Positions 10,644 to 20,800 of a stretch of 64,000 nt of DNA are shown here, piece after piece. Made by a program: the position numbers and the translations under genes. The stretch's first letter is position 1. Every line of letters starts with the position of its first letter. This DNA comes from Hemileia vastatrix (Eukaryota > Basidiomycota > Pucciniomycetes > Pucciniales > Zaghouaniaceae), in NCBI GenBank assembly GCA_030280995.1, contig JASXTE010000015.1, forward strand, positions 3,831,001-3,895,000, given 5' to 3'. Under the pieces are notes generated by a model, which saw only the letters and a list, made by a program, of their open reading frames with translations, searched no databases and was not told the origin of the DNA.

Positions 10644-11205
10644 TCAATCATGAGTTGAAGCTGATGGTTCATCTGTCTCATCATCATCCCTAATGTCAAT
10701 GAAATCATCAGGAGGAATCATACCCTCCTTGTAAGCTACAAAAATATGTGAAGAAAAAAAATATTAATAATCTTATCTACTAATTTAAAAGGAGACAAAA
10801 AAAAGTGAAAAAAATACATTTTTCAAGGCTTTTCACATATTGGAGTAAGTTGTTACAATAATTAGATAAATATGAAGGAGAAGGATTATTGTTAAGGATC
10901 TTGACAAGTTCTTCCGTTTTATCTCTAGCCAATTCAAGTAAATTGTGATACTGAACTCTCATTATTTCTTGCCTCTCATTTCTTAGTACTGGAGGCTTGG
11001 GTGCCATGCCATGTGGAAGACATGGTGCAAGCTCAAAAGCTTCAAAGCGAGTATCAATCTGAGAGTGGGATGGAAAACGTTCAGGCTCTGGAAAATCAAG
11101 TTTTTGAAAAAAAAAGATATAGAACATAAGTGAAATATATTAATTAAGAGAGAGGAACCTGATACACATACAAAGTGGAGGTGTAGGATTTTGAATACTA
11201 GACAT
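10644..11205 (-). pseudogene. P1 gene, 5' exons (unknown protein)
   Basis: The first three exons of the gene whose 3' half lies at 7879-9149. Exon 1 is 11172-11205 (start MSSIQNPTPPL, phase 1). Intron 1 is 11088-11171 (GTATGT to TTTTCCAG), exon 2 is 10818-11087 and intron 2 is 10736-10817 (GTATTT to TTTTGTAG). Exon 3 begins at 10735 and is open to a TGA at 10644-10646. After the TGA the same frame stays protein-like to about 10540 (NINLEAPVIYSKKKKFSQG), so the stop may be a lesion. Joining exons 1 and 2 as drawn creates TAG, so the 5' splice or start is damaged or misplaced. Exon 2 is 270 nt; the matching P2 exon (34913-35181) is 269 nt with the same intron phases. The protein is charged, with a probable coiled helix (QEIMRVQYHNLLELARDKTE) and an acidic tail. 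Confidence 0.6.
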
Positions 11206-12249
11206 ATTGATTAATGAATATTAAAAAAAGTATTTGATATCAAAAAATTATGATGTAATATGATTAATAATTATAAGAAACTCTATTCTAGAAAATTGGA
11301 GTTGATAATTTAATAGGATAATAAATTGAATAGGATTAAAATTAAAGTGAGGATGAAAGAAACAGAAAACATAAAGAGGGGGATTTTATATTATTTGAAC
11401 TTTTTTTAACATGTATTATGCATAGTGGGGTAAACTGAGTAACATGCTAAATCACAATCTGTTTTTATATTGAAGCAAAATTTGATGTAGCTAACAGAAA
11501 ATACTAAGAATTCTTTGGGCACTTTTAGTGTGAAAAACAAATAATAAAAAATTTCTATCCCATATGTAAATTGCCACGGGTAAATACAAAATTTTTTTAA
11601 TTAGAAATTACTTCTTAACAATGGAGATACACTCAATTAGTATATTTTATGAAAATAAAGGAGAATGCTTTATAGATATTTGTTAAATTTACTTTCAGCT
11701 GAAAATGAGAGTTTCACAAATATACTGATATGTCTCACCAAACAAGAAATGAATTATAAATATAAAATTGGTAACATTAGAGTTTAGGATAAGAATTCGT
11801 TTTTTAAGTGACGGGAGGAGTGTTGGGCTAGGGTGTGGGCCCAGTGACCAAACCATTGATAAAATTGGATACAACTAAGGGAAAAAAAAATGAATAGTTT
11901 TATTTTAAAATATATCCTAGTCTCCACAAGATATTGCATTGTTGTCACTAACTATACCAATATTGTTACTTTTCAAAAGTTATAGAACTACTATGTTGAT
12001 AAAATATTATTATGAATCACACAATGAAATACCTTAAGCAACATTCAAAATTATTAAAACATTAATATTCAATTTGAGATTTGGATTAGCTAATTTTTTA
12101 CCACTTACCACAGTTTTGATTAATATATTTAAACTTGAAAAAAATTGCTGAGATAACCTAGAAATGGTTGCAAGAAAATGATGAAACATATGACTTGAAA
12201 CTTAACTCATACACTATTGATAAATTTCATGGTTCCTGACTAATTTCTA
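11206..12249. other. AT-rich intergenic DNA
   Basis: No coding frame, repeat boundary or hairpin stands out in this kilobase. The short less AT-rich stretch near 11800-11870 has no match elsewhere in the window. P1 presumably has its promoter in the left part, but no motif can be named. Confidence 0.4.
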
Positions 12250-13243
12250 TCAAAATTAATTTTGAGACTGGCATATTGAATTTCAGCTATTACCAAGTAC
12301 TGTAAGTGCCAGGGTTTGTATTCAATATATTAGTGTTGAAATTGATTTTGATAGGAATTAACAATTATCATATGGCACCATGTATGGAACCCTGTCAGAA
12401 ACCACAAAATTTATGAGGCAATGAACCGCATAATTTCAATCAAAATAATGTAGACCCCTGCATATTGAATACAAGCCATGTCACATGGACTACACAGGCA
12501 TAGATAAAATTCAACATGAATGGCTTTAAATTAATTTCGATTGAAATTAACCAAGGGATTAAAACATAAATTTTTATATGTTGTTCTTGATCAAACCAAT
12601 TAATCCAACTGCTTAGCTTACCTATACCTATTGGAATTTTATGCATAGTCCATGTCCATATTAATTTTGATCAAAATTAATGTTGACTAATACATAGTGA
12701 ATTCATGCTATTCCACTTACACTTGCCAGGCATAGCTACCATTAAATATTCCAGCATGAAAAATTAATTTTTATCAAATTTAATGAGCATGATAATCATG
12801 AATTTCTGGATTCAACTGGTTATTTTTATGCATGTTGCCTTGCCAACATTAATTTTGGTTGAAATTACTTTTGATACTGGCATATTGCATGTAGCTTTTC
12901 CAGGCAAGTGTAAGTGGCATAGTGTGTATTCATTATGTATTGGTCAACATTAATTTTGATCAAATTTAATATTAAAATTTGCATATTGAATCTAAGACAG
13001 CAAATGACCCGAAATATTCTTCATAAAACTTCCCGTTAATTTTGATCAAAATTTAGGCTGACCATATACATATTGAATGTTATTGAAATCTGGTCTGAGT
13101 AAGTGGAGATAGCTTATATTCAATATGTATTGTTCAACATTAATTTTGATCAAGATTAATGAGAATTTTGATCATGAAATTTTTCAGTCAGTTACTTGTT
13201 TCAATGCATAATGGCATGCCAACATTAATTTTGTTCAAAATTA
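12250..13243. repeat. Series of AT palindromes spaced about 97 bp
   Basis: Eleven copies, intact or decayed, of the palindrome TTAATTTTGATCAAAATTAA occur at about 12251, 12341, 12431, 12531, 12661, 12764, 12848, 12950, 13036, 13140 and 13224. Mean spacing is 97 bp. The intervening DNA also repeats in part: GCATATTGAAT and TTCAATATGTATTG recur, and CCAGGCAAGTGTAAGTGG alternates with related versions. The array stops where the Gypsy B2 RT fragment begins (13257). No genes. Confidence 0.75.
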
Positions 13244-13256
13244 ATTTTGAAATGAT

Positions 13257-13690
13257 TTAATGCTTCCTTTTTTTGTTGTCCATGACTAAACAATCAGTGG
13301 ACAACGTAAACCCCAAAAAATCAATAGATTTGAGATGGAACTCACATTTATTGTGCTTGGCGTAGAGACCGTGATCTTGAAGGCGATTTAGAACCTGTCG
13401 AACAAGATGAATATTTTCATCTAGTGTCTTTGAGAAAATGAAATTATTGTCTAAGTAGACAAAAACAAATTGTTTGAAAACATCTTGAAAGATTTCATTA
13501 ACAAAAGTTTGAAAAGTAGATGGTGCGTTACATAATCCAAAAGGCATGACTAAATATTCAAAAGCACCAAATCTAGTGCATATTGCAGTCAGTGGTTCAT
13601 GACCTTCTAGAATGCAAATAAGATTATAAATGCCTCTAAGATCAATTTTAGAAAAGAAATTTACACCATAAAAAAGGGTATGAAGCAATG
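13257..13690 (-). pseudogene. Gypsy B2 reverse transcriptase fragment
   Basis: Minus-strand RT of the Gypsy B family: NFFSKIDLRGIYNLICILEG, then FGAFEYLVMPFGLCNAPSTF, and VYLDNNFIFSKTLDENIH. The catalytic YLDD reads YLDN, and the plus-strand homologue at 51641-52006 keeps YLDD. The protein ends at 13257, where the palindrome array starts, so the element is truncated there. Upstream it breaks at 13690, the Copia E insertion point, and resumes at 29367. Confidence 0.88.
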
Positions 13691-13867
13691 TGTAGCACGA
13701 TGTCAGCCTATAGAACTCCGGAAAGAACCCATTAGATTTATTACTTTACCTGTAGCATGGTGTCAGCCTGTAGAACTCCGGAAGGAACCGGAGAATAGGA
13801 GACGCCGCAACTACAGTCTATATACATTTTCACACATAACTAAGTACATAGTCCTAGTGACTTAGCA
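13691..13867 (-). repeat. 3' LTR of Copia E
   Basis: It starts in sense TGCTAAGTCACTAGG and ends GTGCTACA. The terminal ~40 bp containing GTCAGCCTATAGAACTCCGG are duplicated within the LTR about 62 bp further in, a feature shared by both LTRs. The adjacent CTCCCCCCACTTAG at 13868-13881 is the inverse of a polypurine tract (AAGTGGGGGGAG). Confidence 0.92.
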
Positions 13868-13884
13868 TCTCCCCCCACTTAGTT
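13868..13884 (-). other. Polypurine tract of Copia E
   Basis: The minus strand reads AACTAAGTGGGGGGAGA directly before the 3' LTR start TGCTAAG. This is the expected position and composition of a plus-strand primer. Confidence 0.8.
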
Positions 13885-14070
13885 ATGAAAAATATTATTG
13901 ATATCCCCCCATGCAAACATAACCAACTCCAAAATGAAAAAGAAATAAAATGAAATGAGAAAAAAAATGAGAGAAAAAGGAAAAGAAAACAAATGTAACC
14001 CCATCACCATACACACACATCTTTCCTTCTAAGCATTGTCAGAGATGGGCCCAGTGATTTTGTGAGTATA

Positions 14071-15300
14071 TCAGCCTGCATTTGATTCCAACGTTGCCTT
14101 CTTCAGAAAGAGTTGTTCATTAACAATATAGAAACACCTATCCACATGCCGTGTCCGCTTGTTGCCAGGGTTATCTTTTGCATTGGCAATTGGTCCTTTG
14201 TTGTCGCAGAAGATCTTGATAGGGGGGATATCAGGGAAGATATCTTTGAGCAAGTTTGAGATCCAAATTGCCTCTTTCATACCACCACCAAGTGCTACAT
14301 ATTCAGCTGTGCATGATGAGTCACTTACTGTCAACTGGCGCCTTGATGTCCAAATAATTGGGCAAGAGTTAAGGAGTAGCAGGTGTACACTTTGAGCTCT
14401 TGGGAAATCTTTGTTATTCCAAGTGGAATCATAAAAAGATAGTAGTTCAAGTGGTGAGTTACAGTGAGGGTGGATGTGAAGACAGAGGGTGGCGGTGTGC
14501 TGAACATATCTAAGAAGGTGATTGAGAGCAATCCAGTTGGTGGAATTAGGTTTGGAGGAGAAGCGTGCCAAACAATTGACTGGGAAAGACAGGTCTGGTC
14601 TAGTTGCAACTGCCACATAACTGAGAGCACCTAAAATGGAGAGATATTTAGTTGTCTCTATGGCTACCTCTTCATCTTTTGCTGTGGTGATTTCCAAATT
14701 GTTTGGTAAGGGTGATCTTGTGGTCAAGCCAGAAGGGTTATGTGTTTGTAGAATCTTGTCAATGAGCTGAAAATTGTGTAGATTAAAGCCTTCTGGAACT
14801 TCTTTCATAGAAACACCTACTATACCATCAATATTATCATTCCATTTCACCTTCAAACTACCATCTAAACCATCTTCCAAACACTTTAACACCGCCTCAC
14901 TACTACCAGTAACTATACCATCATCAACATGTATCCATATTACACCCAAACAATCCTTCTTCATAAGAACATAGAAACTTTTATTGTACTGACTTGCCTT
15001 ATACCCCAGGGCGTTGAATTTGCTGGCGATATGAAGCCACAAGCATCTTGCTGCTTGTTTGGTACTATATAGGGCTTTCATTAATTGTAAGGCATTGCCA
15101 CTGTCACCTAGCTGGTAACCTTCAGGAGGTCGCACCCAAATTGCTTCATCAATTGGACTGTGAAGGTAAGCAGCAGTGACATCAAATGATTTGACAGGCC
15201 ATTTGTGATAAGCTTCCAAAGTGAGGAGAATGCTTTGTGAAGCAAAAGTAGCAGTAGGGGCAAAGGTGTCAGTAAAATCAATACCATACTGTTGTAAAAA
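14071..15300 (-). pseudogene. Copia E reverse transcriptase (palm) and RNase H
   Basis: A 382-residue frame at 14071-15219 contains FDVTAAYLHSPIDEAIWVRP, then WIHVDDGIVTG (usual YVDD, here HVDD) and the LGALSYVAVATRPDL block. RNase H follows with catalytic candidates in FYDSTW, SSCTAEYVALGGG and FCDNKGPI. The usual C-terminal ADILTK motif is present but shifted by one frame (about 14060-14090, ADILTKSLGPSLTML). The join to the RT N-terminus is broken near 15300 in a T-run. In Copia elements this enzyme copies element RNA within particles. Confidence 0.9.
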
Positions 15301-16142
15301 ATTTTAGCTACATATCGTGCCTTGTAGATCGGAGTTTTGGAAGAAGGATTTTTGATTGTGAAGACCCATTTTGCATTGGTGAGCCTGGCGCCAGGGGGGA
15401 GCTTCTGCTCATTCCATACATCCATGTCTTTCATGTTTGGCAGTTCCCTTTTGCAAGCTTGGTCCCACTTGCGACTGTCAGGTGAGATCATAGCTTGCAG
15501 ATGTGTTCTGGGAATAATGGATGATTGGGAAAAACCTTTTTTAACAGTTTCATGTACAGCTTTTTCCTGAGAGATAAGAGTTTCCTCATCCTTGAAATCA
15601 CCTAGTTTCATATTATTGAGGATATGATCTAGAGAGCCCTTAGATGGTGGTGGTTGATAGGCAGCATTGTGAGCAGGGAGTTGGTCACCAGGGGAAACAG
15701 CCATAGCAGATTCAAAAAAGGAGTTCAATTCTGGGTGCCAGAAAATCCAACCTGCATTATTCAGAGAATACCCTATACACTTACAGATCAAAGCTCGTTG
15801 GTCCAGTTTACGTCTAGTTTCTTTATGGATGTGGACAAAAGCTATTTCACCAAATATTCTGAGGTTTGAGTAAGTTGGGTCACAATTGTACATGAGTTTC
15901 AGAGGAGTTTTGTCACCAGTCTTGACATTTGGGAGATGGTTGTGAACATGAGCTACCCATTTGTAAGCAAGGCCCCAGAAACATTCAGGTAGTTCACTTG
16001 CTAGTAAGATTGTTCCGGAAACGTCACCAACAGTTCTGTTGAAACTTTCAGTTGATCCATTTTGTTCATGATGGTGAGGACAGGTGATTTCATGAGTAGC
16101 TCCAATATAAGCCAGTATCTGAGCCATCTGTTTACTGAGCAT
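15219..16142 (-). pseudogene. Copia E integrase C-terminal half and RT N-terminus
   Basis: The frame begins just after the second catalytic Asp of integrase and includes CPHHHEQNGSTESFNRTVGD with the catalytic Glu. A proline-rich linker follows, then the RT start: DSRKWDQACKRELPNMKDMD and TNAKWVFTIKN. A one-base change in a run of seven G (near 16146) separates it from the upstream integrase piece. Another in a T-run near 15300 separates it from the palm domain. Confidence 0.88.
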
Positions 16143-16594
16143 TCCCCCCCATCGGTTCTTAATGCTTGTAATTTCTTACCAGTAACATTTTCTAGCTTTT
16201 TATAAAAAGTGACAAAGGCAGTTGTGGCCTCAGATTTGGAATTGAGCAAAAATACCTCACCATAGGAAGTTGAACTTTCTCTAAACATTGCCACCCATAT
16301 TTCCCCATTAACAGTGGGGTCCATAGGGCCAACCAGGTCTCCAACAATAAGGCTCATCATTGATTCTGGTCTTGATTCCCATGTTGCTGATGGCTTTCTT
16401 GTACTTTTGGCTATTAGGCAATCTTCACAGTCAATCTTACCTGGTGGCATAGAGAGGGGAAATCCAGCACCAATTCCAGTTCTGATGATAGTACAAATAG
16501 TTTTTTCACTGGTATGGCCAAGCCTTCTATGCCAGTCCATGAGGGAACCTTTTGCAGCAGGGGGTCGATTGATGCTTTCATTCTTTTTAACAGT
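16001..16594 (-). pseudogene. Copia E gag-pre-integrase and integrase core
   Basis: The piece starts with the zinc-binding gag-pre-integrase domain (WHRRLGHTSEKT, then CEDCLIAKS). It continues into the integrase core with LIVGDLVGPM (first Asp) and LQALRTDGGE (second Asp). Its coding sequence runs without a break into the terminal inverted repeat at 16595. The missing join to the protease lies at 27071, which shows that the element at 16595-27070 landed between protease and integrase. Confidence 0.88.
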
Positions 16595-16640
16595 CACCAC
16601 GGGAAATCTGGGGGTGAACTGCTAGCAGTTCCCTCTTTTT
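16595..16640 (+). repeat. Left terminal inverted repeat
   Basis: It pairs with 27025-27070 in inverted orientation with few mismatches. Inside it is a small perfect palindrome, GAACTGCTAGCAGTTC. The right copy has ATTGCTAGCAAT at the same place, so the palindrome is kept although the bases differ. Confidence 0.88.
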
Positions 16641-17874
16641 GAAACTATTAGGAATTTGTCAGGAAACTGTTGGGAAACCATCCTGAAACTGTCAGAAAGA
16701 TGTTTTTAAATCTGATGAAAGAACATTGAAAAAATAAACTGTCACAGATTGAATCCAGAACAATCCCTCCTTGAGCAGAGCTTAAGAACCACATTGAACA
16801 TCAGTTAATCTCAGGTTTGGCAAAAGGTTGAACAACATCACTTAGCATACCTTAATATTCAAATATTAAACTTGAATATATGTTGTGTGTATGATATAGA
16901 TGCATATGCATTTGAATTTGCATGGTGGATACTTATTGCATGCTAAAAATTGATGTGAATTGCCTATCCAAAGTGTATGCATAATGACTATGAAGAATAA
17001 ATATGCATAAAAAACATGCATAAAAATATGCATAAAAAATATGCATAGTGATTATGCATAAAAAATATGCATATTGAATATTCATAAAAATATGCATATT
17101 AAATATGCATTAAAAATATGAATATTGAATATGCAAAAAAAGGTGCATATACGTATATGAATAAAATATATTAATATGCATTTAAATCTGTATAATGAAT
17201 ATGCATAATGATTGAAAAATGCAAAAAAATGATGCTTAACAAGTATATTTTATGCATAAATAGAAATATGCAATATGAATTCATATTGCATACAGATAAC
17301 ACTGGCAAACCATTTTGACCAAAACTCATACTAAATTTTCATTCTGGACTAAAGGTGTGAGGGAAGGAAGAAAAACAGTCCGACGTTAGAAAAATGCTTC
17401 ATGCACTCATTTTGTAGCAGAGCAAATGAGAAGTGCTGAATTATGGTTGGTGCCCATAATTTAGTATGATATCATAATTTTATTTAATTGTTTTCAATAT
17501 TGAAAAGACCTTAGGTCGGTTGGTATGGATCTAGCTGTGCCAGGGTCTAATCTAATTATTTTAACAATTTCTTAATAATTAACGGGCTTTAATACAAAAA
17601 CAGGTTGTATTTTTTGTGGGATATTGGATATGATAAGGTCTTTTGTAAAAAAAACTTATATTGTTTAAAAATATTCCTGAGTCAGATGTGGGATAATCAC
17701 TACAAAAAATTGTAGTACTGTGGGCAATAAAATATATGCACAAGCAGTAAAGAAAGGACCAAGTGAACCCTTTTTGTGCAGTGTGAATCATTAGAGTGGA
17801 ATTGTGGATGAAAAATATAATTCATTATTACCATTTTACTTAATCAAAAAATTTATAATATTAAAAAGAACTAT
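16641..17874. other. Left subterminal region with ATGCATA-rich tract
   Basis: The first ~250 bp match the start of the second copy at 63700-63950 (for example CCTTGAGCAGAGCTT near 16770 against CTTCTTGAGCAGAGCTT near 63829). From about 16880 to 17290 the DNA is a loose tandem of ATATGCATAAAAA motifs. No transposase or other credible gene is present; the 70-residue frame at 17579-17791 has no supporting feature. Confidence 0.65.
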
Positions 17875-20800
17875 TGATTAATTGGTATTTGACCTTTGTG
17901 CCTCACTCATATTTATCATTTGATTGATTTTTGTCACCATTATGTTATTAATATTATAAGTATAGCAAAAACTCGTGTGCCAAATGCATACCGGATGATG
18001 TTACACTTTTTATAATATTATTAAATAAAGGTAAAAAATATGAAAATGATTTGTTTTACAAAAAATAAATTGATATCCAAAAGCAATATGAGGGATAAAA
18101 AGGTAAAATTAAAGGGATCAAATATGAAATAAAAAATTAAAGTGAAATTCCTCCCATCAAGAGCAAGTAGACATGATGGGGTGAACGCCCACCAGTGGCA
18201 CTAAACTTGGACTATAATTTCTTTTTTGTAAAAATAAAAAAAAATCCACTGGAGCTTTACCAAAACTTCAGGATGACAATTTTGCCATATCAAACAACTT
18301 CTAGTGCAATTATTGAAGAAAAATTCATCTTCATTGCAATAGAGAGAATTGATCACATCAGACTGCATGTGACCAAAAGTGTCCAGCACAAGTTCGGCTG
18401 AACTTGTGCTGGACACTTTAATGATGGAGGTTAGCTAGGGTGGAATTTTTCTTCAGTTCATCTGGTATTTCTTATAAACATGTCCACTGGTATTTGATCT
18501 TTGTGCCTCACTCATATTTATCATTTGATTGATTTTTTGTCACCATTATGTTTTAATATTACAAGTATAGCAAAAACTTGTGTGCCAAATGCATACCGGG
18601 TGATGTTACACCTTTTATAATATTATTAAATAAAGGTAAAAAAATATGAAAATGATTTGTTTTACAAAAAATAAATTGATATACAAAAGCAATATGAGGG
18701 ATAAAAATGTAAAATTAAAGGAATCAAATATGAAATAAAAAAGTAAAATAAATATACTGCCATCAAGAGCAAGTAGACATGTTGGGGAAAATGTCCACCA
18801 GTGAGGCTAAACTTGGACTATAATTGCTTTTTTGAAAAACAAAAAAGTGCCAATCTGAGGTATAAAAAAACTTCAGCATAACCATTTAGCCATATCAAAC
18901 AACTTCTAGTTCAATGATTGAGAGAGAATCGATTGCACCAGACTGCATGTGACAAAAAGTGTCCAGCACAAGTTCGGCCGAACTTGTGCTGGACACATTT
19001 ATGACGGAGAGTAGCTAGGGTAGAATTTTTCTTCATTTAATCTGGTATTTCTTATAAACATGTCCATTGGTACTTGATCTTTGTGCCTCACTCATATATC
19101 ATTTGATTAATTTATTGTCACCATTATATTATTAATATTATAAGTATAGCAAAAACTCGTGTGTCAAATGCATACCGGGTGATGTTACACCTTTTAAAAT
19201 ATTATTAAATAAAGGTAAAAAAATATGAAAATGATTTGTTTTACAAAAAATAAATTGATATACAAAAGCAATATGAGGGATAAAAATGTAAAATTAATCT
19301 CAAAGAGATCAATTATGAAAAACAAAATACTAGTAAAATTCTTGCTCTCAAGAGCTAGTAGAAGTGTTGAAAAAAATGGGAGCCATCAGGGCTAAATTGT
19401 AATAAGTGACCTTTTTTTTAAAGATAAAAAATTATACACCTGAGTTTGGGAAGAACAACAGGTGGATGATTCAGCTAAACAAAACTGCTTGTAGTGAAGT
19501 TTAATAAAAAAATGTTTTTTGTTGCCATATAGAGAATTGATCCCATCTGACTGCACGTGACTAAAAGTGTCCAGCACAAGTTTGGCCGAACTTGTGCTGG
19601 ACACTTTTATGATGGAGAGTAGCTTGGGTGGAAATTTTCTTCAGTTCGTTCATCTTGTATTTCTCATAAACATGTCTACTGGTATTTGATCAGTCTGTAT
19701 CTTTCATATTTATCATCCGATTAATATTTTATCACCATTATAATATTAATGTTATTAGTATAGCAAAAACTTGTGTGCCAAATGCATACCATGTGAAGTT
19801 ATACCTTCAATAATTTTTTAAAATAGATGTAAATAAATATGGAAAGGAATAGTTTTACAAAAATTAAATTGAAATTTAAAGGTAAAAAGAGGAATAAAAG
19901 AGTAAAATAAAAGTCAAAGAGTTAAAATATGAAAAAAATACTGGTAAAATTCCTGCTATCAAGAGCCAGTAGAGGTGTTAAAGCAAATGGGAGCCATCAG
20001 GGCTTAATTGTAATAAGTGACCTTTTCTTTAAAGATGAAAAATATACACCTGATATTGGGCAGAACAGCAGGTGGATGATTCAGCTAAACCAAACTACTT
20101 CTAGTGAAATTTGATAAAAAAATTTTTTTGTTTCCATACAGAGAATTGATCCCATCTGACTGCACATGACCAAAAGTGTCCAGCACAAGTTTGGCCAAAC
20201 TTGTGCTGGACACTTCTATGATGGAGAGCGGCTGGGGTAGAATTTTTCTTCAGTTCATCTGGTATTTCTTACAAACATGTCTACTGGCATTTTATCTTTG
20301 TGCCTCACTCATACATATTGTTTGATTAATTTTTGTCTTAATTATATTATTAATTATATAAGTATAGCAAAAAATCGTGTGCCAAATGCATACTGAGTGA
20401 TGTTACACATTTTATAATATTATTAAAAAAATGTATAAAAATATTAAAATAATTTATTTTAAAATTTATTAATTGATATCCAAGAGCAATATGAGGAATA
20501 AAAAATTAATTTAAAGCAATCAAATATGAAAAAAGAAATCCAAGTATTATTGCTAATATCAAAGGCCAGTAGAGATGTTGAAGCAAATGAGAGCCATCAG
20601 GGATAAATTTTACTTAATTGATTGTTTTTTAAAGATAAAAAATTGTGTACCTGTGGTTTGGATGAACTCTAGGTGGATAATTCAGCTATATCAAACTACA
20701 TCTAGTGAAGTTTCTTATCAAATAAATTTTTTCATTTCCATAGAGAGAATTGATCCCATCTGACTGCACCTGACCAAAATTTAACAGCACAATTTCAGCA

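Noticed and set aside
14159..15869. Several plus-strand frames of 60-80 residues
   Set aside because: They overlap the minus-strand Copia E pol gene and are its shadows.
17579..17791. 70-residue minus-strand frame as a transposase remnant
   Set aside because: Too short, no DDE-type motif, and no continuation in any frame.
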